Source: Caldithrix sp. (GTDB lineage: Bacteria > Zhuqueibacterota > Zhuqueibacteria > Oceanimicrobiales > Oceanimicrobiaceae). Taken from it: a stretch of 12,005 nt of DNA. The notes below the pieces were generated by a model, which did not search any database, had not been told where the DNA came from, and saw only the letters and a list, made by a program, of their open reading frames with translations. Where the stretch lies: contig SMXE01000246.1 in assembly GCA_004357015.1 (NCBI GenBank), positions 1 through 12,005 of the forward strand, in the 5' to 3' direction. Within the stretch, counting starts at the first letter, position 1. Each line of letters opens with the position of its first letter. The translations under genes and the position numbers were made by a program. Of the stretch, positions 7,309-12,005 are shown piece by piece.

Positions 7309-8841
7309 TTAGAAAAAGATAATTGACACCAACACAAACACCGGAATCAGAATTATTATCGAGTAGCCCATGTAGCCGAAAAAGCTCGGCATCTTCACGC
7401 CGGACTGCTCTGCAATAGACTTGACCATGAAGTTAGGTGCATTCCCAATATACGTATTCGCACCGAAAAATACAGCTCCGCAGCTGATCGCCAAAAGATA
7501 GACTCCCCCATCTTGCATCAGCCATGTGACAGTTTCAGAAAACTTGCCGAGGGCGGTATTGAAGAAGACCAGATAAGTAGGTGCATTGTCGAGGAAGCTG
7601 GATAGCACTCCTGTAATCCAGAAATAGTGAACTGGCTCCTCAACAGCATTGATGATGAACTTCAAGTGACCTTCCTGACCAGCCCGCAGCATGGCGAGCG
7701 CAGGGATAATGGTGATAAAAATGCCGGCAAATAACTTGCCTACTTCCAGAATCGGGAACCAGCTAAACTCATTCTCGTCACGGAATGCCTTGGGCGTCAG
7801 CTTGAGCGACAATAAACCCATTCCTATTAGCCAGAAGTCACGACCGATGTTCTGCCATTCCATATGGATGCCAAAAACCGTAACCTCGCCGAGATGAAAC
7901 TTGCCGCTAAATAAAACACCGGCAACAATTCCTGCCAAAAATATAAAATTGAACAAGCCCTTAAACGTCAAGGTGTAGGTTTTGGTCACGGTCTTGTGCG
8001 TTTTCGGATCATCAACCGCCATCTCCTCTTCGATTACGAGCTCCTCTTTTTCGAGGTCAGTCACATCATGCAGTTCGGCGTGGTGACTGAGCTCATGCAT
8101 TCTGTTGTGCCAGCCTTCTTTTCTGAACATGTAGGTATCCCAGACGAAGAAGATCACAAACAAAATCGCTACAGTGAATATCATCGCCGGGAAAAGCTTC
8201 AAGGTCCAGAAAAACTCGACGCCCTGCAGGAAACCGAGAAACAAGGGCGGATCACCCAGAGGCGTCAGAGCGCCGCCAATGTTTGCAATCAGGAAGATGA
8301 AGAAAATCATCAGATGCACCTTTGACTTGCGGAAGGCATTCATTCGGATGTAGGGACGAATGAACAGCATGGCAGCGCCGGTCGTGCCGATCCATGAGGC
8401 CAGGGCCGTTCCCAAAGCCAGGATGATGCAATTGTTTACGGGCGTTCCTGCCGGCGCCCCACGCATCAAAATGCCACCCGCAACGGTATAAAGCGCCCAT
8501 AATAATATAATGAAGGGGAAAAATTCTAACAAATAGGTATGCAGGATCTCGTGAATCGCTTCGCCGCCATAAGCGAAAACAAAAGGTACGGCAAGCAGCA
8601 GCGACCAAAAAGCAGATACCTTGCCAAAATGATGGTGCCAGAAGTTTTCCGCCACCAAAGGGAACACCGCAATGGACAGTAAAATGCCTACAAAGGGAAT
8701 AACACTCCACAACGGCAAGCTGGCGCCAAGCCCGCCGTGCCCTTCACCACCTTCCAGGCTTGCCGAAAACACCGGAGAAACAGAAACCAACAGCAAAACC
8801 ACCATTAACAGCATCATTCCGTTACGCATGCGCTTCCCCAT
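7309..8841 (-). CDS. nhaD: NhaD-type Na+/H+ antiporter (ion transporter superfamily)
   Basis: The product has 510 residues and about 11-13 membrane helices. It resembles NhaD antiporters: 'IGTTGAAMLFIRPYIRMNAF' (151-170), 'IANIGGALTPLGDPPLFLGF' (185-204), SSFLDNAPTYLVFFN, and a C-terminal FGANTYIGNAPNFMVKSIAEQ block. Such proteins exchange cytoplasmic Na+ (or Li+) for external H+. The N-terminus looks like a cleavable signal peptide (about residues 5-27, ending PVFS-A), a feature I also associate with NhaD proteins. A hydrophilic loop at about 241-290 is rich in His, Glu and Asp. There are two possible starts. The ATG at 8841 has no Shine-Dalgarno. The ATG at 8829 (MRNGMMLL) is preceded by GGGGAAG at good spacing and may be the true one. 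It is the first gene of the nuoJKLMN transcription unit, 46 nt upstream of nuoJ. The exact ion specificity cannot be read from sequence. Confidence 0.88.
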   Translation of the reverse strand: MGKRMRNGMMLLMVVLLLVSVSPVFSASLEGGEGHGGLGASLPLWSVIPFVGILLSIAVFPLVAENFWHHHFGKVSAFWSLLLAVPFVFAYGGEAIHEILHTYLLEFFPFIILLWALYTVAGGILMRGAPAGTPVNNCIILALGTALASWIGTTGAAMLFIRPYIRMNAFRKSKVHLMIFFIFLIANIGGALTPLGDPPLFLGFLQGVEFFWTLKLFPAMIFTVAILFVIFFVWDTYMFRKEGWHNRMHELSHHAELHDVTDLEKEELVIEEEMAVDDPKTHKTVTKTYTLTFKGLFNFIFLAGIVAGVLFSGKFHLGEVTVFGIHMEWQNIGRDFWLIGMGLLSLKLTPKAFRDENEFSWFPILEVGKLFAGIFITIIPALAMLRAGQEGHLKFIINAVEEPVHYFWITGVLSSFLDNAPTYLVFFNTALGKFSETVTWLMQDGGVYLLAISCGAVFFGANTYIGNAPNFMVKSIAEQSGVKMPSFFGYMGYSIIILIPVFVLVSIIFF

Positions 8842-8891
8842 CGATTAGGAATTAAAGCAGAGTGCAAAGTAAAAGTAGTCCCCCCTGACAG

Positions 8892-8907
8892 TTGGCCGGT
8901 GAGCCAA
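8892..8907 (-). promoter_or_regulatory. Small hairpin and G6 run in the nhaD leader
   Basis: TTGGC and GCCAA arms around a six-base loop form a 5-bp hairpin in the presumed leader, followed on the minus strand by a run of six G (8885-8880). No known riboswitch was recognised. It may be a minor structured element or chance. Confidence 0.25.
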
Positions 8908-8972
8908 TCGATGCTTATTGTTCCCGCTGGGTTTAGGGCAGACAGCAATTCAGGCAAGTTTGAATCGAACTA

Positions 8973-9000
8973 AGTATAAGATTATTGCAGCAAAAATCAA
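8973..9000 (-). promoter_or_regulatory. Candidate promoter of the nhaD-nuoJKLMN unit
   Basis: On the minus strand TTGATT (9000-8995), a 16-base spacer and TATACT (8978-8973) resemble a sigma-70 promoter (TTGACA / TATAAT). The spacer is AT-rich (TTTGCTGCAATAATCT). Transcription would start near 8966 and give a leader of about 125 nt before nhaD. It is the best such match in the gap and lies just after the terminator of the preceding gene. Promoter consensus in this lineage is uncertain. Confidence 0.4.
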
Positions 9001-9012
9001 GTGAAAATTTGC

Positions 9013-9065
9013 AGAAAAAGACAGGGACTTGCAGAGCCCATGATATATTTGCCCCACAAGTCCTT
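9013..9065 (-). terminator. Candidate intrinsic terminator after the SGNH surface-protein gene
   Basis: Read on the minus strand, AAGGACTTG (9065-9057) pairs with CAAGTCCCT (9031-9023), forming a 9-bp stem with one G-U pair and a 25-base loop. GTCTTTTT follows at once (to about 9015). It sits about 50 bases after the TAA at 9116. The loop is larger than usual, so folding should be confirmed, but the stem plus T-run at a gene end is what an intrinsic terminator requires. Confidence 0.5.
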
Positions 9066-9115
9066 GTTGACAGAACGGTGAATTTTCTAAATTATGGCAG
9101 GGAGAAAAACCCCAC

Positions 9116-12005
9116 TTACTTCAGCATTGTCATGGTTCTGGAGTCATGCCATTGCCCGGCTTTTATGCGATAGAAGTACACACCTGAAGCCACCGGAATC
9201 CCATTCTGGTTCTTGCCATTCCAAACGATTTTGTGTTTGCCAGGCTCAACTTCTTTTTCCACGAGGGTGTGCACCAACTCTCCTCGCAGGTTGTAAATCC
9301 GGATGGTCACCATGGACTTCTTTGGCAAATTGAAGTTGATCTGCGTGGACGGGTTGAACGGATTCGGATAATTCTGAAACAGCGCGAATTCCGTCGGAAT
9401 GCCAGGCGTTGCAGTGGTATTCTCGATCTCAATGTCTGTAAGCGGCGTACGGCTCTTCGAGACCAGAAGCACGTCCGTCAGTTGCACGGTGGCGTCATCA
9501 AAGTCACCCAGCAGCTCCGCAGGCAGACTCAGAAGTTGGTCACGAATCAGAACTGCGCTGTTTTCTTTCTCCAAATAGCCGATGAGGGTCAGCGAATTTT
9601 CGGCTAACTCCGCTTCGATGGTCATACCAAATTCATTCCTGTCTGGTAACTCCGACCTATCGAAACGAATCCGGCTACCGTCGAATGTCAGACGCAGTTG
9701 AAAGCCGCGAATTTCCGCCTCGCCTTCGAGCTGAATTGGAATCTGCGCGCGCTTGCCGCCATTTAACTTCAACCCGGGCAAAACCAGTCTGAGGTCCGTG
9801 TTTTGCACGCTCTTGTCGCGAAGCTGTGCCGCTGCACTGAGATTCCGCAAGTCATCGTCGTTCAGATCCAGGCGGTTCACAAAATCCACAACATCAACAC
9901 CGCCGCTGCCATCGAAATCCGTGCGTTTTATCAACTTCATATTCGTGCCGGTTTTGCCAAAAATCGCTCGCCGCATCTCATCCAGGTTCGGGAGGGCATC
10001 TGGGGCTGTCTCACCAACACGCGATGTGCGCACATCGAGGATGGACTGCACGCGCTTATTTTGGCTATCTGAGACACGAATGCTTAGACGCTCGCTCCTG
10101 CTAACAGGCACTTTAAACACATATTTGCCCGAGTTTGGATAGCCCTCGGCCAGCGTTTGCCATGTTTCACCGCCATCCGCAGAGTAGTCGAGATCGACCT
10201 CTGCCACCTCACCCAAAGATTTCCATCTGACGGTTTGGGCGCTACCGGCAGGCCACGGCGTTTTATCGCTTCGGTCGAATAGCTCAAGGGCAGTCACAGT
10301 GGAACTGAGCACGGTAAAATCGGCGGCGCTCTGGGTACCGCCGTACGGGTTGGTTACCGTAATTTTGCCGGTGGTGACGCCTACAGGCACGGTTGCACGC
10401 ACCTGGCTGTCAGAATCAACTACGACGCCAGTGGCGGGCGTGCCGTTGAACGCAACTGCGATGCTGCTTGCACTACCCAGCACGGAGCGAATGGCGTCGA
10501 ACCAGACGCCGGCCATCACGGCGTACCCATTATCGTTTGGATGAACATTATCAGTTGAAGGATAGTAATCGTTCGCCCAATTTGAATTGGATTTGAATGT
10601 CTCGTTGATTGGCGCGTAGAAAACATTGTCACCGGCAGCCTGCCGTTGATTGACCAGATCTGAGATCAAGCCATTGAGATTGCTTGTTGTCCCATCCTTG
10701 CTGTCCTTACGCGGCACAATGCTCGCCAGAATGGTAACGATATTGGTATCGAATTGTTTGATTTGATCCAGATTCTGACCAATCTCGTCGATGGTGCTGG
10801 CATTGGACTGGTCAGACGAGATATCGTTGGTGCCGATGTGGAAAAGAACCATGTCAGCGGGATTCGCGTTCAAATAGGAATCGATCTCGGCCAGTATTTC
10901 ATCGGCCCAGAATCCATTATGTCCCTCATGGTCGTTATCGAATCCAGATCCGTTGGACAGCGTTCCAATAAAGTCGTAGGAGATGCCTTCGCTATCCAGC
11001 AGTTGCGCGAGATCATTGCGATAGCCGGCATTGTCAGTGGAGCCGTTCAGTCCCTTCGTGATCGAGTCGCCCAGCAGCATGATGCGAACTGTGCCCTGCC
11101 CTGAGCTGCCGCCAGCCGGCCCAAAATTCGATCCCGTGATAATCACTTCGGAACCGACCAAGGCACTGGTAGGGGAGAAAGAAGTAATCTGGGGCGGTCC
11201 AACACTAAAGCTGCCCCGGAAATATGTATTTAGATCAGTGCTATTGCCGCTCCATATCCAGTGCGCAGTGCTGCTGCTCGGGAAATTCGCAATGTTTGAA
11301 TTCCACGGCGCAATGCCGTATTGACCAACATCGGTAGCATTGGCCCAGCCGGAATCATCAAAGCCGGCAGCGGTCCAGCCAGACGCTTCGCTGAGATTCA
11401 TCAGCCAACCCGAATCCGTCTGCAGAACGAGGTCACCGTCGATGCGAACCTCGATAATGAGGCCCGCGCTGCCGCCGCCATTGATGCCATGCACCGCAAT
11501 GACGTTCTTGCCGGAGACAAGGTCTACCGTGTAACTCTGCGCCACGTTCCACTGGTTGTCCGAGCCAATCAATACACCGTTCACAAACAGCTCGTACTCG
11601 TCGTCTGTGTTTATGACAATATCCATGGTGCCGAGGGGGACTTGCACTGAAAAAGGCGCGTCGCTTGTTGCCACCGGGAGGCCATCAGCGGCATCCGAAA
11701 TTCGCACCAGCGCATTGTTCGTGCCGGCGCCGGACGCCAGCATAGTGTAGCTGCCATCATTTCCCGTCGAGTTAATAACAGTGGACCAGCTCGCGCCGCC
11801 GTCGGCTGAAAACTCAATTTTGACGGAAGAAATATTTCCGCCGGAGCTCCACGTCACGGTTTGCTGCGAACCGGCGGTCCAGACTTCGCCGCCGTTTGGC
11901 TGCAGTATCTGCAACGTTTCCGGCGGCAGCGATCCGCCGGCCACGATCTCCAGTTCCGGCGCCGGGTTGGTACCTTCTTTCGTCGAATATTTGACCTGAT
12001 CGCTC
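9116..12005 (-). CDS. Modular secreted/surface protein with SGNH esterase, cohesin-like module and C-terminal sorting domain (5' end outside window)
   Basis: The frame is open from the window edge to the TAA at 9116, and the first complete codon starts at 12004. The visible 962 residues are the C-terminal part. The GTG at 11944 lies inside a continuing frame and is not a start. Modules numbered from 12004: an Ig/Kre9-like domain (about 31-122, QPNGGEVW...TVTW); a jelly-roll-like carbohydrate-binding module (about 126-268, YELFVNGVLIG...); an IPT/TIG domain whose two halves (about 270-302 and 513-566) flank an SGNH hydrolase domain (about 305-508); a second Ig/Kre9-like domain (about 570-660); a dockerin-like calcium loop (DFDGSGGVDVVDF, from 696); a cohesin-like beta module (about 735-865); and a FlgD-like/type A sorting domain (about 872-962, FQNYPNPFNPST...). 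SGNH residues are Ser314 (GDSITKG), the DHEGH(N)GF block II, Gly391-Asn393 (GTND), and Asp485/His488 (DNVHP). This matches XynB-like acetylesterases, so deacetylation of polysaccharide outside the cell is plausible; the substrate is unknown. Confidence 0.85.
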   Translation of the reverse strand, partial: SDQVKYSTKEGTNPAPELEIVAGGSLPPETLQILQPNGGEVWTAGSQQTVTWSSGGNISSVKIEFSADGGASWSTVINSTGNDGSYTMLASGAGTNNALVRISDAADGLPVATSDAPFSVQVPLGTMDIVINTDDEYELFVNGVLIGSDNQWNVAQSYTVDLVSGKNVIAVHGINGGGSAGLIIEVRIDGDLVLQTDSGWLMNLSEASGWTAAGFDDSGWANATDVGQYGIAPWNSNIANFPSSSTAHWIWSGNSTDLNTYFRGSFSVGPPQITSFSPTSALVGSEVIITGSNFGPAGGSSGQGTVRIMLLGDSITKGLNGSTDNAGYRNDLAQLLDSEGISYDFIGTLSNGSGFDNDHEGHNGFWADEILAEIDSYLNANPADMVLFHIGTNDISSDQSNASTIDEIGQNLDQIKQFDTNIVTILASIVPRKDSKDGTTSNLNGLISDLVNQRQAAGDNVFYAPINETFKSNSNWANDYYPSTDNVHPNDNGYAVMAGVWFDAIRSVLGSASSIAVAFNGTPATGVVVDSDSQVRATVPVGVTTGKITVTNPYGGTQSAADFTVLSSTVTALELFDRSDKTPWPAGSAQTVRWKSLGEVAEVDLDYSADGGETWQTLAEGYPNSGKYVFKVPVSRSERLSIRVSDSQNKRVQSILDVRTSRVGETAPDALPNLDEMRRAIFGKTGTNMKLIKRTDFDGSGGVDVVDFVNRLDLNDDDLRNLSAAAQLRDKSVQNTDLRLVLPGLKLNGGKRAQIPIQLEGEAEIRGFQLRLTFDGSRIRFDRSELPDRNEFGMTIEAELAENSLTLIGYLEKENSAVLIRDQLLSLPAELLGDFDDATVQLTDVLLVSKSRTPLTDIEIENTTATPGIPTEFALFQNYPNPFNPSTQINFNLPKKSMVTIRIYNLRGELVHTLVEKEVEPGKHKIVWNGKNQNGIPVASGVYFYRIKAGQWHDSRTMTMLK

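Noticed and set aside
7263..7337. 25-residue N-terminal extension of NuoJ overlapping nhaD
   Set aside because: It is polar and Cys-rich and matches no NuoJ N-terminus; the ATG at 7262 gives the normal length and a first membrane helix.
11942..11944. GTG as the start of the SGNH surface protein
   Set aside because: The frame continues upstream without a stop to the window edge, there is no signal peptide after the GTG, and the protein begins in the middle of modular sequence.

Overview
The window is a fully minus-strand stretch of a bacterial chromosome. By eye its GC content is moderate, roughly 50-55%. It holds most of a split respiratory complex I operon plus parts of two flanking genes. 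The incomplete protein at the right end finishes with a 'FQNYPNPFNPST...' C-terminal domain that ends in a VASGVYFYRI-type strand. This domain is typical of secreted or surface proteins in the FCB group and allied lineages (Bacteroidota, Ignavibacteriota, Calditrichota, candidate division KSB1, Marinimicrobia). A KSB1/Calditrichota-like organism is my best guess, but nothing here proves the lineage.

Reading in the direction of transcription (right to left): (1) 12005-9116 is the C-terminal 962 residues of a large modular secreted protein. It contains Ig-like modules, a carbohydrate-binding-like module, an SGNH esterase domain, a dockerin-like calcium loop, a cohesin-like module and a C-terminal sorting/FlgD-like domain. 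A likely intrinsic terminator follows it. (2) 9115-8842 is an intergenic region with that terminator, a candidate sigma-70-type promoter and a leader of about 125 nt. (3) 8841-7309 encodes an NhaD-type Na+/H+ antiporter. (4) 7262-1502 encodes NuoJ, NuoK, NuoL, NuoM and NuoN, the proton-pumping membrane arm of complex I, tightly packed or overlapping. (5) 1481-555 encodes an eIF2B-alpha/beta/delta-family protein with a Ser at the position of the catalytic Cys of the sugar-phosphate isomerases. (6) 477-1 is the N-terminal domain of a leucyl aminopeptidase (PepA, M17), cut by the window edge.

Genes 3-6 look like one transcription unit, with gaps of 4-77 nt and no visible terminator. NuoA-I and the peripheral arm are not in the window. 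The first gene of this half-operon is instead a sodium/proton antiporter, which suggests that proton pumping by complex I and sodium circulation are expressed together. The most unusual feature is in the surface protein: the SGNH esterase domain appears to be inserted inside an IPT/TIG immunoglobulin-like domain.

No tRNA, rRNA, CRISPR array, insertion sequence or phage gene was seen.
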